This document shows, in pieces, positions 1-9,028 of a DNA stretch of 64,000 bases; within the stretch, counting starts at the first letter, position 1, and the number at the start of each line of letters is the position of its first letter. Below the pieces are notes generated by a model that was not told the DNA's origin, made no database searches, and saw nothing but the letters and a program-made list of their open reading frames with translations. Source of the stretch: Pseudomonas maioricensis (GTDB lineage: Bacteria; Pseudomonadota; Gammaproteobacteria; Pseudomonadales; Pseudomonadaceae); NCBI RefSeq assembly GCF_022790535.1, contig NZ_LOHG01000010.1, positions 191,827 through 255,826 of the forward strand, given 5' to 3'. The position numbers and the translations under genes were made by a program.

Positions 1-1096
1 GCGAACCAGTAAGGCAACGCTTGCATTGGGTCAGCGTATCAGCCAGTCGGGCAGTTTTCGCTGGGATCCGGTCATCGACGAGGCGCAATGGTCCGACGAG
101 TTGTTCGCGGTCTGGGGGCTGCCGGTGAGTGCCACTGCGCCCTCACTGCCCGAACTGGAACCGATGATTCACGCCGAAGACCTGCAAGCCTTCTCGTCGA
201 TGTTGTCGCGGGCATTGCGCAGCTCCAGTGCGTTTGAGCACACGTTCCGGATTGTCAGGCCTGATGGCGCGGTTCGTCACCTTGAACTGCTCGGAGAGCC
301 CGACGGTGATCAGTTTTTTGTCGGTGTGGTCAGCGATGTCACCGAGCGCAAGAATACTGAAACTGCTTTGCGTACTGCCCGTGCGGAATTGGGCAGGGTG
401 TCCCAGGCAACGACCATGGGTGAATTGGCGGCGTCGATCGCTCATGAAATCAATCAGCCGCTGGCGTCGATTGTTTCCAATGCCAGTGCCAGCATGCGCT
501 GGTTGAGTCGGCAAGTGCCGGTGGTCGACGAGGCGCTGGCCGGGCTGGGGGACATCGTCAATGATGGCAAACGTGCTGCCGATATTGTGCGTGCGTTGCA
601 GTCGCTGGCCAGGCAAGCCCCGCTCAATCGTGAGCCGTTGTACATCAACGAAGTGATTCGACAGGTCGTGTTGTTGACTGCCAGCGAGATTGAGCAGCGT
701 CAGGTATTGCTCTACAAGGCGGTCAGTGAACCTCAGTTGCAGGTGGAAGGGGATGCCGTGCAGTTGCAGCAAGTGATCCTGAATCTGATCATGAATGCAG
801 TGGATGCTATGAGCGATCTCCATGACCGGCCGCGGCGACTGGCGATCAGTTGCGATACCGTGGCGGGTGAGTACGTTGTAGTCAGTGTTCAGGACAATGG
901 CTTCGGGATTGATCCGGTGCACCTGGAGCGGTTGTTCGATGCATTTTTCACCACCAAGGAAAAAGGCATGGGCATGGGGCTGGCGATCTGCAGGTCAATC
1001 ATCGACGCCCATGGCGGGATGCTGCGTGCGTTTTCCGGACGGTCGAGCGGGGCGGTGTTTGTGTTTACCTTGCCGGTGGTGAGGCAAGGGCAATGA
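1..1096 (+). CDS. PAS-domain sensor histidine kinase, C-terminal part (5' end outside window)
   Basis: The reading frame is open to the left edge, so the start lies upstream and only the C-terminal ~364 residues are seen. Visible order: a PAS_3-type fold beginning near GSFRWDP and ending in the usual DVTERK PAC end, then a dimerisation/phosphoacceptor region with the H-box motif AASIAHEINQPL, and a HATPase domain with N-box LNLIMNAVDA, G1 box DNGFGID and G2 box KGMGMGLAI. The H-box type (HEINQPL) resembles FixL/NtrB-like kinases. In Pseudomonas such PAS-kinase ends often belong to very long multidomain proteins with AAA/GAF parts; that is family knowledge and cannot be tested here. No response regulator follows; the next gene is convergent. 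Confidence 0.9.
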   Translation, partial: RTSKATLALGQRISQSGSFRWDPVIDEAQWSDELFAVWGLPVSATAPSLPELEPMIHAEDLQAFSSMLSRALRSSSAFEHTFRIVRPDGAVRHLELLGEPDGDQFFVGVVSDVTERKNTETALRTARAELGRVSQATTMGELAASIAHEINQPLASIVSNASASMRWLSRQVPVVDEALAGLGDIVNDGKRAADIVRALQSLARQAPLNREPLYINEVIRQVVLLTASEIEQRQVLLYKAVSEPQLQVEGDAVQLQQVILNLIMNAVDAMSDLHDRPRRLAISCDTVAGEYVVVSVQDNGFGIDPVHLERLFDAFFTTKEKGMGMGLAICRSIIDAHGGMLRAFSGRSSGAVFVFTLPVVRQGQ

Positions 1097-1157
1097 GACC
1101 TGAGCGCCTGTATCAGCGGAATGCAGCCGCTGCGTTGTCGCGCAGCAAAGTTTGGGC

Positions 1158-1248
1158 CTGTAGGAGCGCATAAGCACCGCGAGGCCGCGATGGCGGTGCA
1201 TCAGGCAGGACGCCATCGCTGCCTCGCGGTGCTCGTGAGCTCTTACAG
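1158..1248. repeat. REP/REPIN-like inverted repeat
   Basis: Two imperfect complementary arms of about 37 nt (1159-1195 and 1211-1247) begin and end with CTGTAGGAGC / GCTCTTACAG and carry AAGCACCGCGAGGC and its complement. The element sits in the 208-nt gap between the convergent kinase and hydrolase genes. The arm sequence differs from the other REP types in this window. It could also act as a bidirectional terminator. Confidence 0.7.
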
Positions 1249-1304
1249 AAAAGCATCCCAAATCAGGTCGTCATATTTTTTGATGAGAGCTGATCCTGGC
1301 TGAT

Positions 1305-2126
1305 TCAACCCCGCGCAAACTCCAGCAAATCCTTGTTCAACTCATCCTTGTGCGTGAAGTACACCGCGTGCGGTGCGCCAGGATAGACCTTGAGTTGCGC
1401 GCCCGGGATCAGCGCGGCTGCCGCTTTACCGGTGACGTCGAAATTGACCACTGCATCGCCGTCCCCGTGAATGACCAGCGTCGGCACATCAAACTTCGCC
1501 AGATCTGGACGGAAGTCAGTTTCCGAGAATGCCCCGACGCAGTCCAGAGTGCCTTTGATGCCGGCTTGCAGCGCCATGCCCTGCGTCCAGTCCAGCATGG
1601 GCTTGCCTACCGAAGAACCCGGTTGATCACTGCCCGTGAAGATCGGGCCGAAAGCATCAAGGAACGCTGCACGGTCATTCAGTACGCCCGAGCGGATACC
1701 GTCAAAAATAGCCGGGTCCATGCCTTCCGGGTGATCTTCGCGACGAATCATCAATGGCGTGACCGCGCTCACCAGCACTGCTTTGGAAACGCGCTCGCTG
1801 CCATGACGGCCGATGTAACGCGCAACCTCGCCACCGCCCATCGAGAAACCTACCAGCGTCACGTCGGTGAGATTCAGCGAAGTGATCAGCGCCTGCAGAT
1901 CGTCAGCGAAGGTGTCGTAGTCATAACCTGTCCATGGCTGGCTGGAACGGCCGAATCCACGGCGGTCATGAGCGATGACCCGAAAGCCGTTTTCGGCCAG
2001 GAAGTTCATCTGGTATTCCCACATGTCGGCATTTAACGGCCAACCGTGACACAGAACGATGGGCTGGCCGCTGCCCCAATCCTTGTAGTAAATCTGGGTG
2101 CCGTCAGTGGTGGTAATCGTAGGCAT
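1305..2126 (-). CDS. alpha/beta hydrolase (non-heme chloroperoxidase-like)
   Basis: A 273-residue alpha/beta-hydrolase. It opens with PTITTTDGTQIYYKDWG, then the oxyanion region LCHGWPLNADMW, nucleophile elbow VGFSMGGGE with Ser95, a late acid in the HGDGDAVV strand and a catalytic His in GAPHAVYFTH. This is the profile of cofactor-free haloperoxidase/esterases (PA-type chloroperoxidases); the natural substrate cannot be read from sequence. I chose the start at 2126 rather than 2153 because GGAGAAG lies just upstream at proper spacing and the protein begins as family members do. Divergent from the AraC regulator at 2365, which may control it. Confidence 0.88.
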   Translation of the reverse strand: MPTITTTDGTQIYYKDWGSGQPIVLCHGWPLNADMWEYQMNFLAENGFRVIAHDRRGFGRSSQPWTGYDYDTFADDLQALITSLNLTDVTLVGFSMGGGEVARYIGRHGSERVSKAVLVSAVTPLMIRREDHPEGMDPAIFDGIRSGVLNDRAAFLDAFGPIFTGSDQPGSSVGKPMLDWTQGMALQAGIKGTLDCVGAFSETDFRPDLAKFDVPTLVIHGDGDAVVNFDVTGKAAAALIPGAQLKVYPGAPHAVYFTHKDELNKDLLEFARG

Positions 2127-2364
2127 GATCTTCTCCGGGGTGGGCTTGAACAAAGGTTTGCAAGTTGAGCCCTGACGTTAGGCTTCGATGCAGTTCAAGT
2201 CTTTGGCATCGTCTGAAACGTTCTTAACCTGCCTGTGAGCCTGATGGTCAGGGTGGCGCTGATTAACCTGCGCTTCAGAACGTTTAATGTTTTGCAAAGG
2301 ACTTTAAGGGTCGCCATCACCAGACTCGATCCCTGCCATACACCTCTGAGCAGGAGAGTCTGTA

Positions 2365-3051
2365 ATGAATGCGTTCAGCCCGTTATCCATCCGTCATATC
2401 GAACAAGCTGCGGTCAGTCAGGTTCCATCTTTCGACACCTTGTCGTCCGCCGTAGAAGAACTGATGAAGTCTGCATCGGTTGACGCCACCCGTGAAGCGA
2501 GTCTGAAACTGCTGGAAAGCAGCGTTACAACCCCGGGCATTGATCCGTTGGCCTACCGATTGATTTGCTCGCTGCTGCCAGCCTTGCGTGACCGTCAGGC
2601 TGATCATGACGACTCTGTCGAGCGTGCGATGCTGGTGCTTTGTTCGCATTTGTCCACGCGCTTCGAAACACCCAAGGCCGCGCCGCAACCTTGCGAGAAA
2701 GTCGCCCTGTCGCCCTGGCAGGAGCGCCGTGCCAAGGAAATGATGTCCAGCCATATGGATCGCGGCCTGTCCATCGCCCAGATCGCTACCGAGTGCTCGT
2801 TGTCACGCAGCCATTTTTCCCGGGCATTCAAGAAAAACACCGGTTACTCTCCGCGAGACTGGTTCCTGCAGGTCCGTCTGGACAAGGCAAAGGCATTGCT
2901 GACCGAGACCAGTATTTCCATTTCGCGTATCAGCCTTGACTGTGGTTTCGCCGATCAGTCTCATTTCACTCGTGTGTTTACCCGGGTCGCAGGCCTGACG
3001 CCTTTCAACTGGAGACGCTCCCTGTCTACGCAAGGCCGTCAGGCGGGTTGA
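2365..3051 (+). CDS. AraC/XylS-family transcriptional regulator
   Basis: A 228-residue protein whose last ~100 residues form the two helix-turn-helix motifs of AraC regulators: WQERRAKEMMSSHM, SIAQIATECSLSRSHFSRAFKKNTG and ISRISLDCGFADQSHFTRVF. The N-terminal ~120 residues are helical-looking and not a recognisable cupin, so the signal is unknown. An AGGAGA ribosome site precedes ATG. It is divergent from the alpha/beta hydrolase gene, with about 240 nt between them, which makes that gene the natural target. Its stop codon abuts the convergent porin gene stop without a gap. Confidence 0.9.
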   Translation: MNAFSPLSIRHIEQAAVSQVPSFDTLSSAVEELMKSASVDATREASLKLLESSVTTPGIDPLAYRLICSLLPALRDRQADHDDSVERAMLVLCSHLSTRFETPKAAPQPCEKVALSPWQERRAKEMMSSHMDRGLSIAQIATECSLSRSHFSRAFKKNTGYSPRDWFLQVRLDKAKALLTETSISISRISLDCGFADQSHFTRVFTRVAGLTPFNWRRSLSTQGRQAG

Positions 3052-4371
3052 TCAGTTGAGAAGGTCCAGCGGATATTCGATAACCAGATAAAGCCGATCG
3101 ATATCGTCCCCGGCCTGCGCCGTATTGGCTCGATGAGAGACATGGGAAACGTTCAGCGACAGGTCTTTGGCCGGTCCCGACTGTACGGTGTATTTGAGGT
3201 CAATATCGCGTTCCCAGTGTCGACCGCCTTTGCCCTGAATGGGCTGGTAACGCCCGGTATCACTGTCGAACGGGTTATAGGCCCCGCCCTGAGCGGCGTG
3301 AGTACCATCGATTTTGTCACCGGTGACGTAACGGGTCATGAATTTAAGCCCTGGTACTCCCAGCGTCGCGAAATCCAGGTCGTATCGTGCTTGCCATGAT
3401 TGTTCATGGGCGCCATTGAAGTCTGCGTACTTGATTGAGTTCGCCAGATAAATAGAGTCGCCTCCCACGAAGTCGAAAGGGCTGTCGCCGTCGATTTTCT
3501 GCCACGCAACCGTCAGTGCCTGGCTGCCAAAGCGGTATTTTGCCGACAGGCTGAAGGCCGTGTTGTTGATCGATCCGGCATCTGCATTGCCACTGTCCAG
3601 AGTCCGGTAGACATTGCTATCCAGCAGTAAAGAGCTGTTGGCCGAAAGCGCTTGATTCAGGTGCAGGTTGCCGTAGTACTGCTGCCAGGTGTCAGACAGT
3701 TGCGACGCGTAGAGCGAACCGCCCAATGGCCCGTCACCTGAAAACTCGATCCCGGCCAGACTGATGCTCTTATTGCGCGTGGTTGCGCCGTAACCGTCGA
3801 AGTCGTCGTGAGTGCTGGAGGCGTTCTGATTCTTGAAGGCCGTGAAGTGTCCGGCGACCATTCGCAGGCCTTCAATTTCTTCGCTGTCGAGGAAAAAGCC
3901 GGTGGCGTATTCCGGTTGCAAGCGCTTGTCTGCGGTGTCGAACACCGGCGTTTCAACCTCCATCTCGCCAAACTTCAGCGTTGTTTTCGAATAACGCAAC
4001 TTGAGTGCTGCGCCGCCGCTGGAGTAGTCGTGTTCAGCACGACCATCGCTGTCCAGCGGCAGCAGACCGGCACCTGCATGTCCGCGTCCACCGTCCAGTT
4101 TCAGCCCATAAAAAGCGTGAGCATCGATACCGACACCGACGTCTCCCTGAGTAAAGCCTGATTTCAGATTGGCGATGAAGCCCTGCGCCCATTCCTGGCG
4201 ATAGCTTTGCCCGTTATGGCCGGTGCGGTAGTCGTTGTGCAGAAAGAAATTGCGCGAGAGCAGGTTCAGGGTCGTATCTTCTACAAAGCCATGCTCTTCA
4301 GCGCTGACCGTCATCGCTCTGGTGGAGCCGAGGATTGCCAGCGCGGCAACCAGTGTGAAACGAACGTGCAT
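3052..4371 (-). CDS. OprD-family outer membrane porin
   Basis: A 439-residue protein with an N-terminal signal peptide (MHVRFTLVAALAILGS, cleavage near VSAEE) and the OprD/OccD/OccK signature: FVEDTTLNLLSRNFF, the Arg/Gly-rich QEWAQGF strand, YSSGGAALKLRYS, LKFGEM, alternating amphipathic strands, and a C-terminal strand ending in a hydrophobic residue (EYPLDLLN). Such porins admit small carboxylates, amino acids or peptides into the periplasm. I chose the start at 4371; 5' codons up to 4539 would run through a REP hairpin and are not credible. The gene is divergent from the MexT-like regulator at 4747. Confidence 0.93.
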   Translation of the reverse strand: MHVRFTLVAALAILGSTRAMTVSAEEHGFVEDTTLNLLSRNFFLHNDYRTGHNGQSYRQEWAQGFIANLKSGFTQGDVGVGIDAHAFYGLKLDGGRGHAGAGLLPLDSDGRAEHDYSSGGAALKLRYSKTTLKFGEMEVETPVFDTADKRLQPEYATGFFLDSEEIEGLRMVAGHFTAFKNQNASSTHDDFDGYGATTRNKSISLAGIEFSGDGPLGGSLYASQLSDTWQQYYGNLHLNQALSANSSLLLDSNVYRTLDSGNADAGSINNTAFSLSAKYRFGSQALTVAWQKIDGDSPFDFVGGDSIYLANSIKYADFNGAHEQSWQARYDLDFATLGVPGLKFMTRYVTGDKIDGTHAAQGGAYNPFDSDTGRYQPIQGKGGRHWERDIDLKYTVQSGPAKDLSLNVSHVSHRANTAQAGDDIDRLYLVIEYPLDLLN

Positions 4372-4495
4372 AAGCCTGCCCTTTTTCTGTGAGGCGCACA
4401 GGCTGGCAGGTGTGGGGCGGGAGGAATTGATTGGGTGTGCGCAAATGTTTTCATGGGATGAACGACATGCAAACCACTGGATTGAAATGCATTTT

Positions 4496-4569
4496 CTGTA
4501 GGAGCTGCCGAAGGCTGCGATGCATTTCTCCTGACACACCGCGATCGCAGCCTCCGGCAGCTCCTACAG
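4496..4569. repeat. REPIN hairpin, TGTAGGAGCTGCC type
   Basis: Near-perfect inverted repeat with arms of about 25 nt (CTGTAGGAGCTGCCGAAGGC type; one mismatch) and a short spacer. The same arms recur at 32258-32330 and 38121-38194. It occupies the middle of the 375-nt gap between the porin and LysR genes; the rest of that gap is where promoters of both divergent genes should lie, but I see no convincing boxes. Confidence 0.88.
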
Positions 4570-4746
4570 ACACCAATGTTTGCTGCGCGGCAGCCCGGTG
4601 TCAGGGAGGCGGTGTGATGTCCTGCGGGAATTGCGATTGCAGGTAACATAAAGCACAAAACTACAAGGCAGGACGCCGACAACCGTGCTTACCTGCCATC
4701 AGGTAAGCCTTGGCTATTTTCATTCCTCAGATCCGGACCTTTTCCC

Positions 4747-5664
4747 ATGAATCGCAATGACCTGCGCCGAGTCGATCTCAATCTGTTGGTGATTTTTGAA
4801 GCATTGATGTTTGAGCGCAATCTGACCCGGGTCGCGGAAAAGCTGTTCATGGGGCAGCCCGCCGTCAGTGCTGCGTTGTCTCGTTTGCGCGATCTGTTTG
4901 ACGACCCGCTGCTATTGCGTAGCGGCCGCGGAATGGAGCCGACGGTGCGGGCGCTGGACATCCTCAAGGAAATCCAGCCAGCACTGGATACGATTTCCGG
5001 TGCGGTCAGTCGCGCCAAGGATTTCGATCCTTCAACCAGTTGTGACGTATTTCGTATCGGCTTGTCCGATGACGCCGAGTTTGGTCTGCTGCCACCTTTG
5101 CTGCATCAACTGCGGGAAGAAGCGCCTGGCATCATCGTGGTGGTTCGGCGCGCCAACTACCTGTTGATGCCCGCATTGCTCGCGTCGGGAGAGATCTCGG
5201 TGGGCGTCAGCTATACCACCGATTTGCCCGCCAATGCCAAACGCAAGAAGTTACGCGACATCGATTGCAAGGTGCTGCGTGGAGATTCTCGCCCAGGTGC
5301 GCTGACGCTCGACGAGTACTGCGAACGGCCTCACGCAATGGTGTCGTTCTCCGGGGACCTGTCCGGCAACATCGATCTGGATCTGGCCAAAGTAGGGCGC
5401 ACCCGCAAAGTGGTGCTGGGCGTGCCGCAGTTCAATGGCTTGCGTGCCTTGCTGGCAGGGACCGAACTGATCGCTACTGTGCCGGATTACGCTGCCTGTG
5501 CTCTGGTTGAAGGCTGCGCGTTACGTGCTGACGATCCGCCGTTCCCGATTGTCCCGGCCGAGTTGTCGATGGTCTGGAGCGGGGTGCACGACAATGATCC
5601 CGCTGAACGCTGGTTGCGCTCACGCGTCAGTCAGCACATGTCCAAAACCCCTGACGTGAGTTGA
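4747..5664 (+). CDS. mexT: MexT-like LysR-family transcriptional activator
   Basis: A 305-residue LysR regulator. The N-terminal HTH reads NRNDLRRVDLNLLVIFEAL and LTRVAEKLFMGQPAVSAAL, and the effector domain contains FRIGLSDDAEFGLLPPLL, VVRRANYLLMPALLASGE and VPQFNGLRALLAGTELIAT. From memory these segments match P. aeruginosa MexT closely, including length (about 304 residues for the active form). MexT activates mexEF-oprN under disulfide/electrophile stress and lowers oprD expression there. Here no mexEF-oprN is adjacent; instead it is divergent from an OprD-family porin and upstream of the DoxX-amidohydrolase operon. The symbol is given by resemblance, not by orthology testing. Confidence 0.8.
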   Translation: MNRNDLRRVDLNLLVIFEALMFERNLTRVAEKLFMGQPAVSAALSRLRDLFDDPLLLRSGRGMEPTVRALDILKEIQPALDTISGAVSRAKDFDPSTSCDVFRIGLSDDAEFGLLPPLLHQLREEAPGIIVVVRRANYLLMPALLASGEISVGVSYTTDLPANAKRKKLRDIDCKVLRGDSRPGALTLDEYCERPHAMVSFSGDLSGNIDLDLAKVGRTRKVVLGVPQFNGLRALLAGTELIATVPDYAACALVEGCALRADDPPFPIVPAELSMVWSGVHDNDPAERWLRSRVSQHMSKTPDVS

Positions 5665-5672
5665 GACGGTCT

Positions 5673-5763
5673 ATGTGGGAGCTGGGCTTGCTCGCGATGA
5701 GGCTGGACGCGATTTACGTTAGATCGCGTCCAGCCTCATCGCGAGCAAGCTCAGCTCCCACAT
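5673..5763. repeat. REPIN hairpin, GTGGGAGCT/GCTTGCTCGCGATGAGG type
   Basis: Long inverted repeat: arms of about 40 nt starting ATGTGGGAGCTGG and containing GCTTGCTCGCGATGAGG, with one mismatch and a 12-nt-scale loop. Immediately follows the LysR gene and probably forms a strong 3' hairpin. Same family as 22546-22634 and the right half at 12313-12345. Confidence 0.9.
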
Positions 5764-5932
5764 GGCGGGTCGCTGTCTCGAACATCCCTGGCCGTGTTTT
5801 TGGGCACGGCTGATCCAATAAAGCACAAGCATTCAATTATCATTTAGCTTTAACGCGGCACTATCGAATCCAGAGTTGGCCAGTACATGCAGACCCGCTG
5901 TCTTGGCCATTTCCCAATTTCGTGGGTGCGTG

Positions 5933-6364
5933 ATGATTGATTCGACATTAGAAAATTTATCCCTTGAGAACCGGGCCCGCGACCTCGGTCTGCTGTTTCT
6001 CAGGATCACCGGCGCTGCTTTTCTCCTGGCCGTGCATGGCCTGCCCAAGCTGCTCGATTTCAACAACCAACTGACGCTTATCGAAGACCCGTTCCATATG
6101 GGCGCGCAGTTGACCCTGATTCTCGCGATCTTTGCCGAAGTCCTGTGCCCGCTGCTGATCGCGGCGGGGATCTTTGTGCGTCTTGCCTGCCTGCCCATTC
6201 TGTTCTTGTTGCTGGTTGCCCTCATCGTGGTCCACCCGGAGTGGACGCTGGAGCAGGGTCAGTTCGGCTGGTTGCTACTGATCATTTTTACCTCTGTGTT
6301 TATCGCCGGGCCAGGACGGCTCGCGCTTAACGCACGTTTCAACGGAGTGGTTCGTTATGCCTGA
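5933..6364 (+). CDS. DoxX-family membrane protein
   Basis: A 143-residue inner-membrane protein with four predicted membrane segments and DoxX features: LGLLFLRITGAAFLLAVHGLPKL at the start, a central LILAIFAEVLCPLLIAAG, a third helix LPILFLLLVALIVVH and a last one GWLLLIIFTSVFIAGPG. DoxX proteins accompany redox and sulfur/thiol metabolism; the role here is not known. ATG 5933 is preferred over an upstream ATG at 5876 because the extra 19 residues are not DoxX-like. It overlaps the next gene by 8 nt, so it is the first gene of a four-gene operon. Confidence 0.85.
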   Translation: MIDSTLENLSLENRARDLGLLFLRITGAAFLLAVHGLPKLLDFNNQLTLIEDPFHMGAQLTLILAIFAEVLCPLLIAAGIFVRLACLPILFLLLVALIVVHPEWTLEQGQFGWLLLIIFTSVFIAGPGRLALNARFNGVVRYA

Positions 6365-6986
6365 TTCAAACTCTCTGGCCCAGGAAGCGGTCGTGGTCAA
6401 CCAGCCAGCATTCAATGAGGTTGTGACGCTGGTGATCAAGCACCGCATTCGCGCGGGTATGGAAGCTGATTACGAAGCGTGGTTGCGCCGCATTGTCGGG
6501 ATCGCATCCGGATACCCAGGCCATTTGGGCGTCGACGTGATCCGCAGCAACTCGGGTGGCCTGCATTTGTTTACCTGCGTACTACGCTTTCATTCGACCG
6601 ATGCCATGCAGCGCTGGCTGGATTCTGACGAGCGCAGCCAGTTGGTCAAAGAAGCCCATCCGATGCTCGCCGATGGCGACCAGACTGAAGTCAATCCGCA
6701 CAACGAGTTCTGGTTTACGCCGGCGTCCGAAGCGTCCGCGCCGCAGCCGCCGCGCTGGAAACAAGCCTGCGTGACCTTTCTGGTCATCTGTCCGCTGACG
6801 CTGTTGATCCCATTGATCTGGGGCCCGGTTTTCGCTTTGAGTCCGCTGCTCGCCAACTACGTGGTGAGCACCGCATTGGTCACGGTGACCATCGTCTTGC
6901 TGGTTTGCTACGTGATGATGCCCGCCGCAACCCGGCTGTTTGCACCTTGGCTGAACGCCGCGCAGAAACAGCCTCCCATGGAGTGA
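6357..6986 (+). CDS. ABM-domain (antibiotic biosynthesis monooxygenase-like) membrane protein
   Basis: A 209-residue protein. Residues about 20-110 form a dimeric alpha+beta barrel of the ABM type (VTLVIKHRIRAGMEADYEAW, GYPGHLGVDVIR, LFTCVLRFHS, WLDSDERSQLV). The C-terminal part has two membrane helices (about 138-160 and 165-190), so the barrel is anchored to the inner membrane. Enzymatic activity is not implied; the same architecture is common in uncharacterised Pseudomonas proteins. Translationally coupled to the upstream DoxX gene (8-nt overlap) and only 4 nt from the amidohydrolase gene. Confidence 0.85.
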   Translation: MPDSNSLAQEAVVVNQPAFNEVVTLVIKHRIRAGMEADYEAWLRRIVGIASGYPGHLGVDVIRSNSGGLHLFTCVLRFHSTDAMQRWLDSDERSQLVKEAHPMLADGDQTEVNPHNEFWFTPASEASAPQPPRWKQACVTFLVICPLTLLIPLIWGPVFALSPLLANYVVSTALVTVTIVLLVCYVMMPAATRLFAPWLNAAQKQPPME

Positions 6987-6990
6987 TGCG

Positions 6991-8976
6991 ATGAGCAATG
7001 ACGATAAAGACCCCGATCAGGAACGCCGCCGCTTTCTGGCCAAAAGCACGTTGCTCAGCGCTGCTGCAGCGATCTTTCCCTCTTTCCCCTTCGCTGGCTA
7101 TGCCGGTGCCTCTCAATACTCTGTCGAAGGAACTGCAATGAACGTCGAACTGATTCTCTATAACGGCCAACTGCATACTGTCGATCGTGAAAAACCCAAG
7201 GCCAGCGCCGTCGCCATCAGCGGTGGCCGCTTCGTGGCGGTTGGTACCGATGCTGAAGTCATGGCGCTGCGGGGCAGTGCGACTCAGGTCATCGACCTGC
7301 AAAAACGCACTGTTATCCCGGGCCTCAATGACTCCCACCTGCACTTGATTCGTGGCGGGTTGAACTACAACCTCGAACTGCGCTGGGAAGGCGTGCCGTC
7401 ACTGGCGGACGCGTTGCGCATGCTCAAGGATCAGGCTGACCGTACACCGACCCCGCAGTGGGTGCGTGTAGTTGGCGGCTGGAACGAATTCCAGTTTGCT
7501 GAAAAACGCATGCCGACCCTGGAAGAACTCAATCAGGCAGCACCGGATACCCCGGTTTTCGTCCTGCACCTCTACGACCGTGCTTTGCTCAACCGTGCCG
7601 CACTACGTGTGGCTGGCTACACCCGCAATACGCCAAACCCGCCGGGTGGCGAAATCGTTCGCGACTCCAATGGCGATCCGACCGGCATGCTGGTGGCCAA
7701 GCCCAACGCGATGATTCTGTACTCGACACTGGCCAAAGGGCCGAAGCTGCCGCTTGAGTATCAGGTCAACTCGACGCGGCAGTTCATGCGTGAACTCAAT
7801 CGTCTGGGCGTCACCAGTGCGATCGATGCGGGCGGTGGTTTCCAGAACTACCCGGATGATTACGCCGTCATTGAGCAGTTGGCCCGTGAGAAGCATTTGA
7901 CGGTGCGCATTGCCTACAACCTGTTCACCCAGAAGCCGAAAGAAGAACTGGCTGACTTCAAGAACTGGACCAGTTCGGTCAAGTTGCATCAGGGTGATGA
8001 CTTCCTGCGTCACAACGGCGCCGGTGAAATGCTTGCGTTCTCGGCCGCAGACTTCGAAGACTTCCTGGAGCCACGCCCTGATCTGCCACCGGGTATGGAG
8101 CAGGATCTGGAACCCGTGGTCCGTCACCTGGTGGAGAATCGCTGGCCGTTCCGCCTGCACGCCACCTATGACGAATCCATTTCGCGGATGCTCGACGTAT
8201 TCGAGAAGGTCAACCGCGAGATCCCGTTCAACAATCTGCCGTGGTTCTTCGACCATTGCGAAACCATCACGCCGAAAAACATTGAGCGCGTTCGTGCGCT
8301 GAATGGCGGTATCGCGATTCAGGACCGGATGGCTTTCCAGGGCGAGTACTTCGTCGAGCGTTACGGTTCAAAGGCGGCCGAACACACGCCGCCGATCAAG
8401 CGCATGCTGGCCGAGGGCGTTCCGGTCGGTGCCGGTACCGACGCCACGCGAGTCTCCAGCTACAACCCATGGACGTCCCTGTACTGGATGGTCAGCGGTC
8501 GTACGGTTGGCGGGCTTGAGCTGTATCCAGAAGGCCTGTCACGTGACACCGCGCTGGAGCTGTTCACTCACGGCAGCGCCTGGTTCTCTTCCGAGCAAGG
8601 CAAGAAGGGCATGATCAAAGTCGGCCAACTGGCTGACCTGGTGGCCCTGTCGGCAGATTACTTCAGCGTTGAAGAAGAGTCGATCAAGTGGATCGAATCG
8701 GTGCTGACAGTGGTTGACGGCAAGGTGGTGTACGGCAGCGGCGACTTCGAAAAACTCGCGCCGCCTCAGGTCCCGGTCCTGCCGGACTGGTCGCCGGTAG
8801 TCAAAGTGCCAGGTCACTGGCGCCCGAATTCGCCGCTGGTGGCGCAGGTTCACCAATGCAGCGGCCCTTGTGTCGTGCATTCCCACAGCCATGAGCGCGC
8901 GCGTATGTCCAGCGTACCGGTCAGCGACTTCCAGGGTTTCTGGGGCGCATTCGGCTGTTCATGTTTCGCATTCTGA
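6991..8976 (+). CDS. Tat-exported YtcJ-like amidohydrolase
   Basis: A 661-residue member of the amidohydrolase_3 (YtcJ) family. The N-terminus has a twin-arginine signal (ERRRFLAKSTLLSAAAA), so the folded metalloenzyme is probably exported to the periplasm. The core shows the metal motif NDSHLHL (His116, His118), later HATYDES, FFDHCETI and the metal/catalytic GAGTDATR. Members hydrolyse diverse amide or cyclic substrates; the substrate here is unknown. An internal ATG (residue 50) would give a cytoplasmic form, but the Tat segment is in frame and well formed. The C-terminal ~40 residues are rich in Cys and His (QCSGPCVVHSHSH, GCSCFAF), an odd tail that may bind metal. Confidence 0.9.
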   Translation: MSNDDKDPDQERRRFLAKSTLLSAAAAIFPSFPFAGYAGASQYSVEGTAMNVELILYNGQLHTVDREKPKASAVAISGGRFVAVGTDAEVMALRGSATQVIDLQKRTVIPGLNDSHLHLIRGGLNYNLELRWEGVPSLADALRMLKDQADRTPTPQWVRVVGGWNEFQFAEKRMPTLEELNQAAPDTPVFVLHLYDRALLNRAALRVAGYTRNTPNPPGGEIVRDSNGDPTGMLVAKPNAMILYSTLAKGPKLPLEYQVNSTRQFMRELNRLGVTSAIDAGGGFQNYPDDYAVIEQLAREKHLTVRIAYNLFTQKPKEELADFKNWTSSVKLHQGDDFLRHNGAGEMLAFSAADFEDFLEPRPDLPPGMEQDLEPVVRHLVENRWPFRLHATYDESISRMLDVFEKVNREIPFNNLPWFFDHCETITPKNIERVRALNGGIAIQDRMAFQGEYFVERYGSKAAEHTPPIKRMLAEGVPVGAGTDATRVSSYNPWTSLYWMVSGRTVGGLELYPEGLSRDTALELFTHGSAWFSSEQGKKGMIKVGQLADLVALSADYFSVEEESIKWIESVLTVVDGKVVYGSGDFEKLAPPQVPVLPDWSPVVKVPGHWRPNSPLVAQVHQCSGPCVVHSHSHERARMSSVPVSDFQGFWGAFGCSCFAF

Positions 8977-9028
8977 TCAATAGCCATTACGGCAACGCTG
9001 ACATTCTGAAACCTGAAGGAGTTATCCC

